Assembly (NCBI GenBank): GCA_964503525.1
Contig: CAZCZY010000078.1
Location: forward strand, 1 to 34,650
Direction: 5' to 3'
DNA length: 34,650 nucleotides
From: CAZCZY01 sp964503525
GTDB lineage: Bacteria > Patescibacteriota > JAUYIX01
Positions 13,299-21,221 of this stretch are shown here, in pieces; position 1 is the first letter of the stretch, and every line of letters begins with the position of its first letter. The position numbers and the translations under genes were made by a program. Under the pieces are notes generated by a model. The model had not been told where the DNA came from and searched no databases. It saw nothing but the letters and a program-made list of their open reading frames with translations.

Positions 13299-13691
13299 CG
13301 CGCGACGCGCGAGAAGCCAACCCAGGCTGATCCCGACGATAACGCCAAGCGAGTCAATCAAAACATCGCGAGCGGAAGCTGTTCGTCCAAGAACAAATCC
13401 TTGGTGTAGTTCGTCTATGGCGGCATATGCAATTGCGATGCTAGCCGCGACAAGTCCGGTACGAACAAAATATCTCGGCAGGGTCCCGCGCGTCGCCGCA
13501 GGTCCGGTTTTTTGCGCTGGCCAGAGGGCCCACTGGAGCAACCCTGCTAGCAGAGCAAACTCAAGTGTGTGAGCAATCTTACGCAGCAAAAAATCCTGCG
13601 CAAAGGGGCTGCGCAAGTCTGGGATGTCAGACAATGCCCAAATAAACGCGGCCCAGGCAAGGACTAGCGCCCAGCGCCACCTATGCGGCAC
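13257..13691 (-). CDS. VanZ-like membrane protein
   Basis: Four-helix membrane protein of the VanZ family. Seen: helix 1 at the N terminus (WALVLAWAAFIWALSD), then a RKIAHTLEFALLAGLL segment matching the family's 'DK..H...Y..L' block, and IAYAAIDELHQGFVLGRTAS followed by DVLIDSLGVIVG, the best conserved VanZ stretch. VanZ of enterococci gives low-level teicoplanin resistance, but most homologues have no known role. Start: GTG 13691 is preferred, because AGG lies five bases upstream; a TTG at 13709 would add six residues without a ribosome site. The gene overlaps the end of the preceding 117-residue gene by 11 bp, so the two are coupled. Confidence 0.8.
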   Translation of the reverse strand: MPHRWRWALVLAWAAFIWALSDIPDLRSPFAQDFLLRKIAHTLEFALLAGLLQWALWPAQKTGPAATRGTLPRYFVRTGLVAASIAIAYAAIDELHQGFVLGRTASARDVLIDSLGVIVGISLGWLLARRALLFSNLRKNISHN

Positions 13692-14034
13692 TCGTACCTG
13701 GTGCTCCAAGCGTTTTGCGTAAATGCTGCAATTCCTTGCCCTCTTCTTCTTCTAGAACGTGCGAGAGATATTTCTTGGTGAGTTCGACCTGCTTGGTTGC
13801 GAGCTCTTCTGCGCGCTTGCCTTGTGTTTCTTCAATGTCTGTAAACATACCCTCGAGCCGTTCCCACTCAGCTTGTTCGCGCTCGAGGGCGTCGATCAGC
13901 AAGTCCACTTGGCGCAGCGTTAAGTTTGGCAAATCTTTTTGGATGGCTTCCAACATGTCAGCTGGCATATTCGAAACCGCGAGGAGTTTTCCTAGTTTGT
14001 CGGCGCGTGTTTGCATGTCAGGAGTGAGTGTCAT
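13681..14034 (-). CDS. Helical hypothetical protein, 117 residues
   Basis: Not recognised. The sequence is entirely helix-prone and acidic: LGKLLAVSNMPADMLEAIQK, then LTLRQVDLLIDALEREQAEW, then a charged stretch (TKQVELTKKYLSHVLEEEEG) that may form a coiled coil. There are no membrane segments, Cys residues or signal peptide, so it is probably a cytoplasmic adaptor-like protein. It lies 31 bp downstream of the 772-residue gene and overlaps the VanZ-like gene, suggesting a three-gene transcript from the promoter near 16415. The start ATG 14034 has no Shine-Dalgarno. Confidence 0.55.
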   Translation of the reverse strand: MTLTPDMQTRADKLGKLLAVSNMPADMLEAIQKDLPNLTLRQVDLLIDALEREQAEWERLEGMFTDIEETQGKRAEELATKQVELTKKYLSHVLEEEEGKELQHLRKTLGAPGTSAA

Positions 14035-14065
14035 GTTCGTATAAAAAATTTATGCATTGGCTAGT

Positions 14066-16384
14066 TTAAACGTTGGCTACAATTTCTTTAGCAAGCTTAC
14101 CAAAGCCTTTTAGAACTAATCCCGTTGCAAGGCGCCGCGCGCTGACACTTCCTGTGATATTCCACTCCGGAACCGATACATCATTAGCTTTGGCGATTTC
14201 CTTGCTTGCTTCCAGAATTTGTCGGTTGCTTGGGTTAACCCCGTGGTCCACATACCATTGACGAACAGTATTCCAGATGTTTTTGGAGACCACGCGAGCA
14301 TTATCGACCGCTTCTGGACTCGTAGGAGCCTCAAGGCTGGCCGCATGGCCGGCGGCCTCGGTCAACGTCCCAACCACCTCTTTACCGCCCTGTATGGCCC
14401 CTCTGGTGGCTATTTTGGTACCTAGAGCCTTGGCACCGGCTGCACTGGCCGGTTTGAGCCATACTAGGGCCGCACCACCAGCCGCAAGGGCAAGCTCAGC
14501 CGAACCCCAGACGTAGCGCTTCCAATACTCCGGATCGATATTTTCTCGGAAAGCCTTGGCTAACTCGGCACCGTCGATTTTTTGGTTTTCTGCCGCGGCT
14601 TTTTCTAATTCCGTTTTTAGGTGTGCGCGAACTTGTTCAATGCGTTTTTCTAAAACATCTGCGGTTTTTTCGCCGCGATAGGTGCGCATGCTACCAAAGC
14701 GGCTCATTTTTCCCAGTCGGTCGCGCAATTGCGTGGTTGCAGAATCGATCAGAGCCTCGCGGTAGATTTCATTATTTCTATACCGAACCGCCGCACCGCT
14801 GTAATTTTCTGCAATATTTTTTGCAATCTCGTTGGTGCGATATCTAAATGCTTCTGCTTGGCGCCACTCGAGCCATGACATAGTGAGTGCACCTTTGAGG
14901 CGCTCACGAAGAAAACGCGCTTTAGGAGTTTCTGCGGCTTTGCGCGCTTTTTCGACGGCTTGCGCAAAGCCGCTGGGAACTTTTGCGTCAGGTTTTGCTT
15001 CTGGTTTGGCTTCGGGGGTTTTTGCAGCTTCTGGTGCGACGGCGGTTTCCGCAGCCTTTCCCTTGCGGAAATAGTTGATCAGTCCAAACAAGCCAGCTTT
15101 TTCGGCGGCTTGTCGCAAATAACTTTTAACCAAACTTTCTTTACCAACGCGCTCGACCGTTTCTGGTTGCACTCCCGAGATCACCGCCTCCCCCACTTTG
15201 TTTTCTATATCACCAGCTTTGGTGGCTATTTCGCCTGCGGGTTCGAGTACTTTTGCGACGAGTTCAGCTTCTTGCTGCCGACCAGCGACGATGGCGTCCC
15301 AGGCTTCGTCACTAGAATCTTTTTCTCTTAATTTAACATCATTTTCTGGGCCACCAGTTGCGCGAGCGATGCGTTGGACACGCGTCTCCGCGTCCTGAAA
15401 ATCGGCCTCGATCTTTTTGGCGGCAGCAACCGCATCATCGCGATCGACCCCTTCAGATTTTTGTATTTCACCGATGAGCACGCCCTGCTCGACTAACTCT
15501 GCGACTGCTACTGCACCCGACGCCGCTGTTCGGGCATAGTCATCAAAACTGGGCGCCTCAAGTACGCGAGTGAGTTCCGCCGGAATTTCTTCTGATTGCT
15601 CAATTGTCTCAGAAGTGCGAATGTCGGCCGCTAGATCCCCGCCGTCCAAAAAATCGTCGCTCGTTGGTGTTCGTGCAATGTCAGGAAGCACTGGAATTTC
15701 TGCAAGCCGTGGCGAAAATTCTCGCAACTCCTCCGGCAGTTCAGCAGGCACGGCACGACGAGTGCCCGAAATTTGCTCGAGCACTTCAAAAAATTGGTTC
15801 GCCTCTTTTAGAATTTGAATGCGGTCGTGCCGCAACGTTGCACGCTGAAGTTTTTGTAAGTAAAGGCGTCTAAAAACTTTTTGTTGCGAGGTCGGCAGCG
15901 CATGTTGCATCTTGGTTGATGTGCCTGCTTCGCTTAAATACACTGCGTCACCTGAGTAGTAAAAATTTGCAAAGGGAATTTCTCGCGCCTCGAGTCCCCT
16001 CTTGGTTCTAACAACAATCGTTGCCATCGGTTCGATCCCCGCACGACGCTCGTGTGTTTCTTTTTTAGGTGCGACGACAGGCAAAACCAGCTCTTGTTTC
16101 GGTACCTGCACTTCTTTTGGTGTTTCCACTTCGGCTGGCGCGGCCTCTGTTACTGGCGGCACCGTGGCGGCTTGCTCCAATTTTTCTCGTCCAAGCTCCG
16201 TTATATTTTTTCCAGTTCCAAACTCAGCTAGCAACTCACCTCGCTGTTTCTTGATTTTTCCTTTATCACGAACAAGTTTAAGACCAGACTCCGGCGCTGC
16301 CGAAGCAGCTTTTGGAGTTGGTTTGTGAAGTTTTTCGGAATCTTCTTGTGCGCTGGTTCGCTCTGGATTGGAAGTGTTAGTCAC
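14066..16384 (-). CDS. Large Ala/Glu-rich protein with one hydrophobic segment, unknown
   Basis: 772 residues, no family recognised with confidence. Layout: a polar, low-complexity N region (~1-115) rich in Pro, Glu and Lys; a compact domain at ~118-205 (TIVVRTKRGLEAREIPFANF, then FRRLYLQKLQRATLRHDRIQ); a long Ala/Glu helical middle (~205-480) with a Pro-Glu-Ala-Lys repeat stretch; a basic helical block (~490-630) with two similar RYRTNEI/RYRNNEI segments; a hydrophobic Ala-rich segment (~640-665); and a C-terminal ~65 residues (IWNTVRQWYVDHGVNPSNRQ...) that recalls the LysM-like ends of some CPR surface proteins. It starts at GTG 16384, directly behind a near-consensus promoter, with no Shine-Dalgarno. 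A cell-envelope scaffold is a guess; a cytoplasmic structural protein is equally possible. Confidence 0.6.
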   Translation of the reverse strand: MTNTSNPERTSAQEDSEKLHKPTPKAASAAPESGLKLVRDKGKIKKQRGELLAEFGTGKNITELGREKLEQAATVPPVTEAAPAEVETPKEVQVPKQELVLPVVAPKKETHERRAGIEPMATIVVRTKRGLEAREIPFANFYYSGDAVYLSEAGTSTKMQHALPTSQQKVFRRLYLQKLQRATLRHDRIQILKEANQFFEVLEQISGTRRAVPAELPEELREFSPRLAEIPVLPDIARTPTSDDFLDGGDLAADIRTSETIEQSEEIPAELTRVLEAPSFDDYARTAASGAVAVAELVEQGVLIGEIQKSEGVDRDDAVAAAKKIEADFQDAETRVQRIARATGGPENDVKLREKDSSDEAWDAIVAGRQQEAELVAKVLEPAGEIATKAGDIENKVGEAVISGVQPETVERVGKESLVKSYLRQAAEKAGLFGLINYFRKGKAAETAVAPEAAKTPEAKPEAKPDAKVPSGFAQAVEKARKAAETPKARFLRERLKGALTMSWLEWRQAEAFRYRTNEIAKNIAENYSGAAVRYRNNEIYREALIDSATTQLRDRLGKMSRFGSMRTYRGEKTADVLEKRIEQVRAHLKTELEKAAAENQKIDGAELAKAFRENIDPEYWKRYVWGSAELALAAGGAALVWLKPASAAGAKALGTKIATRGAIQGGKEVVGTLTEAAGHAASLEAPTSPEAVDNARVVSKNIWNTVRQWYVDHGVNPSNRQILEASKEIAKANDVSVPEWNITGSVSARRLATGLVLKGFGKLAKEIVANV

Positions 16385-16391
16385 AAAACAT

Positions 16392-16420
16392 ATTTTATCA
16401 CGTGTTTATAGATAAGTCAA
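16392..16420 (-). promoter_or_regulatory. Near-consensus promoter giving a leaderless GTG start
   Basis: On the minus strand: TTGACT (16420-16415), 17-bp spacer, TAAAAT (16397-16392), then seven bases to GTG 16384. Transcription should begin at the start codon. Confidence 0.65.
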
Positions 16421-16528
16421 GTACAGTAGCCGAAAGTTCAAAGAGTAAATGCAACACGTTGCCACAATATATAAAACAAGTTAGCGTGCGAAATAGAAAG
16501 TACTTTGAAAAGAAAGGAAGTGGCATCG

Positions 16529-17170
16529 ATGTCCGGCACCACCCGTCGTCGATTACGACCTGTTCGCCGCCAAAAAAAACACAGCGCGGAGCAAATATTG
16601 CTCCCTGGCATGGCGCACTTTATGCGCAACGTCTCCACAAAAAACGTTTACGAGCGTTTGCTTGAGCGCGACTCCACCTGCCTGGAGGCAATTCAATGGC
16701 TCACGCGCAATCATCTCATCGCAGCCGGCAATCAGTACCAAAACGCCGAAGCGCGGGAGGAGCAGCTCAAACATGCTAGGCGTTTGTTGCGGCGCTGGCC
16801 CGATTCTCGTCGCGATAGTCTGTACTACGTCATGTGTCGCACGGTGTTGACCATCTTGGAGGCACACCTCGCGCAACCGGACGAAGCACAGTTGTTTGAG
16901 CGGGTCATCCAGCAATTTAAACCCGACAATGATTGGACGGGCACTACAAACGCGGACTTTCTGTTCCGGATAGGTGCCGCCTACTATCATCGTGGCCGCG
17001 TGCACGAACGTGCTACTTCGGGCAGCGGCATCCCTGACTTGCAAGCTGCGTTCACACTGGTGAATTTCGCTGTTCGAGTATTTCCATCACATCGCGGCTA
17101 TCGTCGGCACCTGCAAACGATCGCTGGGTTACTACAGACAACGCATGTACTCGACATGCCTGTCGAGTAA
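16529..17170 (+). CDS. Helical (TPR-like) hypothetical protein
   Basis: A 213-residue protein, not recognised. After a strongly basic N terminus (TTRRRLRPVRRQKKH) it is helical. Segments such as CLEAIQWLTRNHLIAAGNQY, EEQLKHARRLLRRWPDSRRD, DFLFRIGAAYYHRGRVH and DLQAAFTLVNFAVRVFPSHR have the small/large residue rhythm and the '...A..Y...G....A...F..A....P' look of degenerate tetratricopeptide repeats. The basic head could contact nucleic acid. Start: ATG 16529 with AAGGAAG eight bases upstream; a TTG at 16505 would precede that site. It is transcribed divergently from the 772-residue gene across a 144-bp AT-rich gap where I see no clear plus-strand promoter, and is closed by a strong terminator. 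Confidence 0.6.
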   Translation: MSGTTRRRLRPVRRQKKHSAEQILLPGMAHFMRNVSTKNVYERLLERDSTCLEAIQWLTRNHLIAAGNQYQNAEAREEQLKHARRLLRRWPDSRRDSLYYVMCRTVLTILEAHLAQPDEAQLFERVIQQFKPDNDWTGTTNADFLFRIGAAYYHRGRVHERATSGSGIPDLQAAFTLVNFAVRVFPSHRGYRRHLQTIAGLLQTTHVLDMPVE

Positions 17171-17171
17171 T

Positions 17172-17202
17172 AAGAGCTCTCAAACTTTGGGAGCTCTTTT
17201 TT
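17172..17202 (+). terminator. Rho-independent terminator
   Basis: Stem AAGAGCTC (17172-17179) with GAGCTCTT (17191-17198), extended by inner pairs, then T residues to 17202. Confidence 0.88.
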
Positions 17203-17471
17203 AGTTATCGTAGGCCTCGCGTCGATGCTTGATCGTGAGAATAAACAGTATGGTTATTTCACCGTGTGCATCATTACGGAAGATAGCCCGATAATCGCCG
17301 CTCCTAAATCGGAAAAGGCCCCTGAGTTCGCCAGATAACGGCTTAGCAAACGTAAGTAGCTTGCCTGTCGCGCAATAGGTACCAATTTTATTAATTATCC
17401 TCTTGCGTATTTGAGTGTCGAGTGCATCGAGTGCGCAGCGCCTCAACAGCATACCGCGCCTCATACTTCAT
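17201..17471 (-). pseudogene. RelE/ParE-type toxin gene with a 5' frameshift
   Basis: The C-terminal ~75 residues are clearly RelE/ParE-like: LDALDTQIRKRIINKI, then LSGELRGLFRFRSGDYRAIF with the core Arg residues, and ILTIKHRREAYDN. The N-terminal strand is missing from that frame, whose ATG (17464) gives an unlike MRRGMLLRRC. In the +1 frame, ATG 17471 encodes MKYEARYAVEALR, exactly what a RelE N terminus looks like. Removing one base near 17433 would join it to LDALDTQ. So the gene carries a 1-base insertion, or the sequence has an error there. The start lies 24 bp behind the ribonucleotide reductase stop, and no antitoxin gene is adjacent on either side. If the shift is real, the toxin is dead, which would explain survival without antitoxin. 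Confidence 0.7.
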
Positions 17472-17495
17472 AAGCCGTACTGCTTCTAAACTTCG

Positions 17496-20114
17496 CTAAT
17501 TAGTGCAATAGGAATAGCCGCAGGATTGGCAAAGCGCACAACCCTCTTGGATCGCCATATGGCCACGACACTCTGGGCACGAGGTCGACTGCGTTGCTCC
17601 GCCAAATTCCGCCATAGTCGCTGCACCTGGGCCGGTCCCCTTGCCTGCCGCTACATTTGCATCTGCGGTAACGACGGCCTTAACTTTGGCTTTGACTGTT
17701 GCACGAACTGCCGACGTGAGTACTTTTTTTGGCTCTGCTACTGGCGCACTGTTCGCATGGGTAGAAGCAGTACCGGAGTGCTGCGGTTGTTGTTCGTGCG
17801 TGTGCTCCATCCAGTCCCGGAGTAATCCAGTGTCGACCGTAATTGGTATCTCAAGTTGCTTGGCGCCTGCGCGTGAATTTGCCGCGGCCAAGATTTTTTC
17901 TTTGATAACGTTGTTGGACGGCACATTAAAGGTAACTTTTTTGAGTAGTGCCTTGGTTTTTTGCGTTTGTAAAACTTGTTGGTCGCGACTGCCATCGCGG
18001 AACATCGTCACGCCCTTTAATCCAAATTTGTACGCCAACATGTATGTGTCTCGAACATCGTCAACCGCTGCCTCGTGCGCAAAGTTAATGGTCTTGCTCA
18101 CGGCATTGTCGCAGTGTCGCTGAAAAGCGGCCTGCATGCGTAAGTGCCAATACGGCTTGATATCCTGCGCAGTTACAAACAAACGACGCACATCAGCTGG
18201 AATTTCTTCGATATGTTGGATGGTGCCTTCTTCGGCAACTTTGCGCATCAATTGTTCGGAATAAAAGCCGCGCTCTTTTGCAATCGCTTCAAAATATGGG
18301 TTGATGTACAGCAATTCTTGTCCGTCCATGACGTTCTTGATAAATGTCACGGCAAAAATTGGTTCGATACCGGAGCTGCAATCGGCAATCATTGAGATTG
18401 TTCCGGTCGGTGCAATCGTTGTGGTTGTACAGTTGCGCAATTTGGGCCCACCCGGTACGTCATAAACACTCCCCCGCCAGTTCTTAAATACACCGCGAGT
18501 GTCGGCAAGGTCAATGGCTGCTTTTTTGGACTCGATGTTGATAAAGCGCATCAATTTTTCACCAAGCTGGTTGGCTTCCTCAGTGTCGTACGAGATTCCC
18601 ATTGCAAGGAGCATGTCCGCAAAGCCCATCACTCCAAGACCAATGCGCCGATTCTCCGTCGCAATTTTTTGGATCTGTGGGAGCGGGTAGCGGTTCATGG
18701 TGACAACATTGTCGAGGAAGTGAATGGACGTATGGGTAGCCTTGGCGAGTTCGTCCCAGAGGATGCGGTCATCTACGTTTTTGCTCTTGGCTGCAGATCC
18801 TTTCGCACCTCCTGATCCCATCACCGCCGCACCTGGTTTTATAAATTTTGCCAAATTGATCGAACCCAAATTGCAAGCTTCATACGGCAAGAGCGGCTGC
18901 TCACCACACGGGTTGGTCGATTCCATTTCGCCAAGGCGCGGCGTTGGGTTGTCGCGGTTGATACGGTCGATAAAGACAATGCCGGGGTCGCCCGTGCGCC
19001 ATGCGCTCGCTACTAGCAAATCAAAAACCTGTTTGGCTGGCAACCACTGCACGACGTTGCCACTGCGGGGGTTGATGAGTGGGTAATCGGCATTTTGTTC
19101 GACCGCTTGCATAAACTTCTCAGTGACCGCAACCGAAATATTAAAATTGGTCATTTCGGAGAGGTCTTGTTTGAGCGTAATAAAATCCAGCACGTCGGGG
19201 TGATCAACCCGCAGGATTGCCATGTTGGCGCCGCGACGCTTGCCACCTTGCTTGATGACATCGGTTGCCGCATTAAAAACGCGCATAAAGGAGACCGGAC
19301 CGCTCGCAACGCCTCGCGTCGACATGACCATGTCATTACGCGGTCGAAGTCGCGAAAAACCAAAACCGGTTCCACCGCCGGACTGGTGAATGATGGCTGC
19401 ATGTTTTACAGAATCAAAAATTCCCTCGAGCGAGTCTTCAACCGGGAGGACAAAACAGGCGGAGAGTTGTTGGAGCTCGTTGCCAGCGTTCATGAGCGTT
19501 GGAGAGTTGGGCATAAAAACCATGTCCGCCATAATGTCGAAAAATTCTTTGGCGGTTTTTTCTACGGTCTGCCGGTCCGCGCCATATTCGGCGTCCCCTT
19601 GCGCGATGTTGTTAGCGACGCGCCAAAAAAGTCCGTCAGGCGTTTCTATGATGCGACCATTTTCGTCCTTGCGGAGATAGCGTTCTTTGAGGACTTTGGC
19701 CGAGTTTACTGAGATTTTGACACGGCCGGAGACTTCACGACCAAGAATCGCACGCTTGGCGGCGCGATATTCCGCGTGCTTTTGGCGATATAAAATATAT
19801 GACTTGGCAACTTTGGCTTGGCCGGAGTCAATCAGAACTATTTCTACGATATCTTGAATTTGTTCGACCGTGGGGATGGCCCTGCCAAATTTATCCCCGA
19901 CAATACCCAAAACACGCTTACTCAATTTGTCGGCAAGTTTTTGATCGTCGATTTTTTCTGACTTGAGCGCTTTATAAATCGCAGATGTGATTTTTGCACG
20001 ATCAAAATCCGCTATTCTACCGTCGCGCTTTTTTACTTGTGCTCGTTGGTCGGCCTGCGAGGATTTTTTTGCCGGGTGGGCTGTGTGGGATAGTGCGGAA
20101 GTGCGGGGGGACAT
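17496..20114 (-). CDS. nrdJ: Class II (adenosylcobalamin-dependent) ribonucleotide reductase
   Basis: Reduces ribonucleotides to deoxyribonucleotides with a B12-generated thiyl radical. Numbering is from an optional TTG three codons upstream. ATP-cone at ~30-120 (VKKRDGRIADFDRAKITSAI), the allosteric activity site. Catalytic barrel: redox Cys222 in SACFVLP, radical Cys406 with Asn404 and Glu408 in NPCGEQ, second redox Cys in YEACNLGS (~417), and substrate loop TTTTIAPTGTISMIADCSSG. The C terminus has six Cys in CPECRG...CALCQSCGYSYC, the zinc-ribbon/reductant tail of NrdJ proteins. An Ala/Gly/Lys-rich insertion lies at ~430-450 and an Ala/Val-rich linker precedes the tail. No intein. No Shine-Dalgarno at ATG 20114. 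The long leader holds several hairpins and a DnaA box. Confidence 0.95.
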   Translation of the reverse strand: MSPRTSALSHTAHPAKKSSQADQRAQVKKRDGRIADFDRAKITSAIYKALKSEKIDDQKLADKLSKRVLGIVGDKFGRAIPTVEQIQDIVEIVLIDSGQAKVAKSYILYRQKHAEYRAAKRAILGREVSGRVKISVNSAKVLKERYLRKDENGRIIETPDGLFWRVANNIAQGDAEYGADRQTVEKTAKEFFDIMADMVFMPNSPTLMNAGNELQQLSACFVLPVEDSLEGIFDSVKHAAIIHQSGGGTGFGFSRLRPRNDMVMSTRGVASGPVSFMRVFNAATDVIKQGGKRRGANMAILRVDHPDVLDFITLKQDLSEMTNFNISVAVTEKFMQAVEQNADYPLINPRSGNVVQWLPAKQVFDLLVASAWRTGDPGIVFIDRINRDNPTPRLGEMESTNPCGEQPLLPYEACNLGSINLAKFIKPGAAVMGSGGAKGSAAKSKNVDDRILWDELAKATHTSIHFLDNVVTMNRYPLPQIQKIATENRRIGLGVMGFADMLLAMGISYDTEEANQLGEKLMRFINIESKKAAIDLADTRGVFKNWRGSVYDVPGGPKLRNCTTTTIAPTGTISMIADCSSGIEPIFAVTFIKNVMDGQELLYINPYFEAIAKERGFYSEQLMRKVAEEGTIQHIEEIPADVRRLFVTAQDIKPYWHLRMQAAFQRHCDNAVSKTINFAHEAAVDDVRDTYMLAYKFGLKGVTMFRDGSRDQQVLQTQKTKALLKKVTFNVPSNNVIKEKILAAANSRAGAKQLEIPITVDTGLLRDWMEHTHEQQPQHSGTASTHANSAPVAEPKKVLTSAVRATVKAKVKAVVTADANVAAGKGTGPGAATMAEFGGATQSTSCPECRGHMAIQEGCALCQSCGYSYCTN

Positions 20115-20139
20115 TTTTGTCAATTTAAAGAATAAAAAT

Positions 20140-20253
20140 GGTGACGCATCGTTCTATTCCCCGCTTGGAGCGCGGACAAAAAGTGGAGTTTTTGGAGGGA
20201 AGGATTGATCTAGGCTTTCCTAGAAATTTGCTTTTGGCGATGGCCAAATCACC
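20140..20253 (-). other. Candidate structured RNA leader of nrdJ
   Basis: On the minus strand the leader can fold as GGUGA (20253-20249) closing with UCACC (20144-20140) around three hairpins. Hairpin 1 is UUUGGC/GCCAAA with loop CAUC (20248-20233). Hairpin 2 is UCUAGG/CCUAGA with loop AAAG (20224-20209). Hairpin 3 is CCGC/GCGG (20175-20161). A weak AAAAA/UUUUU stem lies between 2 and 3. No boxes of the cobalamin riboswitch were found. Whether it is a real regulatory RNA is inference. Confidence 0.35.
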
Positions 20254-20309
20254 TTTCGGAACTCTAACATACGCACCAAAAAATGAATGCAGAAAACGTG
20301 TAAAAAAAG

Positions 20310-20318
20310 TGTGGATAA
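20310..20318 (-). promoter_or_regulatory. Perfect DnaA box upstream of nrdJ
   Basis: TTATCCACA on the minus strand, ~195 bases before the nrdJ start. DnaA boxes control nrdAB in E. coli, so initiator-linked control of dNTP supply is a reasonable guess here. Confidence 0.45.
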
Positions 20319-20372
20319 GGTAGGTTTTTTCTCTTTTTTTTGCTCGAACTCAAACGATTTCGTGGCGCGAAA

Positions 20373-20400
20373 AAAAACCGGCCCAATCAAGCCACGGTTT
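20373..20400 (-). terminator. Rho-independent terminator of the GT2-GtrA unit
   Basis: On the minus strand, AACCGTGGC pairs imperfectly with GCCGGTT across a loop and is followed by eight T. It lies ~30 bp past the GT2 stop. Confidence 0.65.
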
Positions 20401-20429
20401 GTGAAAACGGACAATGCTGTCGTAAATAT

Positions 20430-21221
20430 TTAGTCCCGAAATCGATATTTCACGATCGTCCAAAGCGCCTTGACTCCGTCCTTCCAGCCGATTTTTTTGC
20501 CTTCGTTGTAATCGCGGCCGGCATACGAGATAGGGACTTCGTAGACCCGACAATGCATTTTGGCGACCTTGGCGGTGATCTCAGGCTCAAAATCAAAACG
20601 GTTTGATTTGAGGTTTATTTTTTTGATGACGTCGCTCTTAAAAACCTTGTAGCAGACTTCCATGTCAGTCAGGTTGAGGTTGGTCATCATGTTAGAGAGC
20701 GTCGTCAGCATCTGATTGGCGATCATGTGCCAAAAAAGATGTACGCGGTGCGCTCCCCCTCCCACAAAGCGCGAACCAAAAACTACATCGGCTTTGCCCT
20801 CGAGAATTGGCGCAAGCAAGGTGTGATATTCGCGCGGATCGTATTCGAGGTCAGCGTCCTGGATAATGGCGTAGTCGCCGGTGATATGTTGGATCGCCGT
20901 GCGTACCGCAGCACCCTTGCCTTTGTTTTTTTCGTGGTAAAAGACTTTTACGTCAGAAAAAATGTTTTCTAATTTGGCTCGTAAAATATCTCTCGTACCA
21001 TCGGTAGAGCCATCGTCTACGAGGATAATTTCCTTGGTAATATCAATGGCACGAACCCGCTGCACGATCTCCTCGATCGTTTTGGCCTCGTTGTAGACGG
21101 GAATTAAGACAGAAAGCGTATAGGTAGTTGCTTTAGGATCAATTCTACTCGGCCCCTGCGCTACCGCAGGGGCCCTGGCAACGATATTGAGGGGTGTATT
21201 GACGCTCGTTGTGGTTTGCAT
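20430..21221 (-). CDS. Glycosyltransferase family 2, polyprenyl-phosphate sugar transferase (GtrB/DPM1-like)
   Basis: A 263-residue GT-A enzyme that likely moves a sugar from a nucleotide donor to undecaprenyl phosphate on the inner membrane face. Seen: LSVLIPVYNEAKTIEEIV (~36-53), EIILVDDGSTDGT, GKGAAVRTAI, IIQDADLEYDP with the DxD metal motif, VVFGSRF, and a DFEPEITAKVAK segment typical of the DPM1/GtrB group. No C-terminal membrane helices follow. The first ~33 residues are a non-conserved Thr/Ala/Pro-rich extension whose codons contain a perfect 10-bp hairpin; another hairpin sits just upstream of the ATG. It is transcribed after the GtrA-like gene (57-bp gap), the usual partner that flips the lipid-linked sugar. 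Confidence 0.88.
   Translation of the reverse strand: MQTTTSVNTPLNIVARAPAVAQGPSRIDPKATTYTLSVLIPVYNEAKTIEEIVQRVRAIDITKEIILVDDGSTDGTRDILRAKLENIFSDVKVFYHEKNKGKGAAVRTAIQHITGDYAIIQDADLEYDPREYHTLLAPILEGKADVVFGSRFVGGGAHRVHLFWHMIANQMLTTLSNMMTNLNLTDMEVCYKVFKSDVIKKINLKSNRFDFEPEITAKVAKMHCRVYEVPISYAGRDYNEGKKIGWKDGVKALWTIVKYRFRD
21151..21174. repeat. Perfect GC-rich inverted repeat inside the 5' coding region of the GT2 gene
   Basis: GGCCCCTGCG (21151-21160) pairs with CGCAGGGGCC (21165-21174), loop of four, with no mismatch. A second hairpin (21230-21237 with 21242-21250) lies 8 bases upstream of the same gene's ATG, so the start codon sits between two stable stems. Confidence 0.7.

Noticed and set aside
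16021..16045. GGTTCGATCCCCGC, like a tRNA T-arm
   Set aside because: No matching acceptor, D or anticodon arms nearby; it lies inside the 772-residue gene and encodes an Ile-Glu-Pro segment on the other strand.
18355..18380. GGTTCGATACCGG, like a tRNA T-arm
   Set aside because: Inside conserved nrdJ codons (Ser-Gly-Ile-Glu-Pro); no cloverleaf can be drawn around it.
19095..19712. 205-codon open frame opposite nrdJ
   Set aside because: Antisense shadow of a strongly conserved gene, with no start signals or known motifs.
17496..20114. Intein in the ribonucleotide reductase gene
   Set aside because: Motifs from ATP-cone to zinc ribbon follow one another at normal distances; the only insertions are short Ala/Gly/Lys linkers.
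20138..20323. 61-codon plus-strand reading frame in the nrdJ leader
   Set aside because: No ribosome site, no recognisable protein pattern, and the stretch is better explained by inverted repeats on the other strand.
20115..20340. Cobalamin riboswitch before the B12-dependent reductase
   Set aside because: None of the recognisable B12-box sequences is present; only unassigned hairpins are seen.
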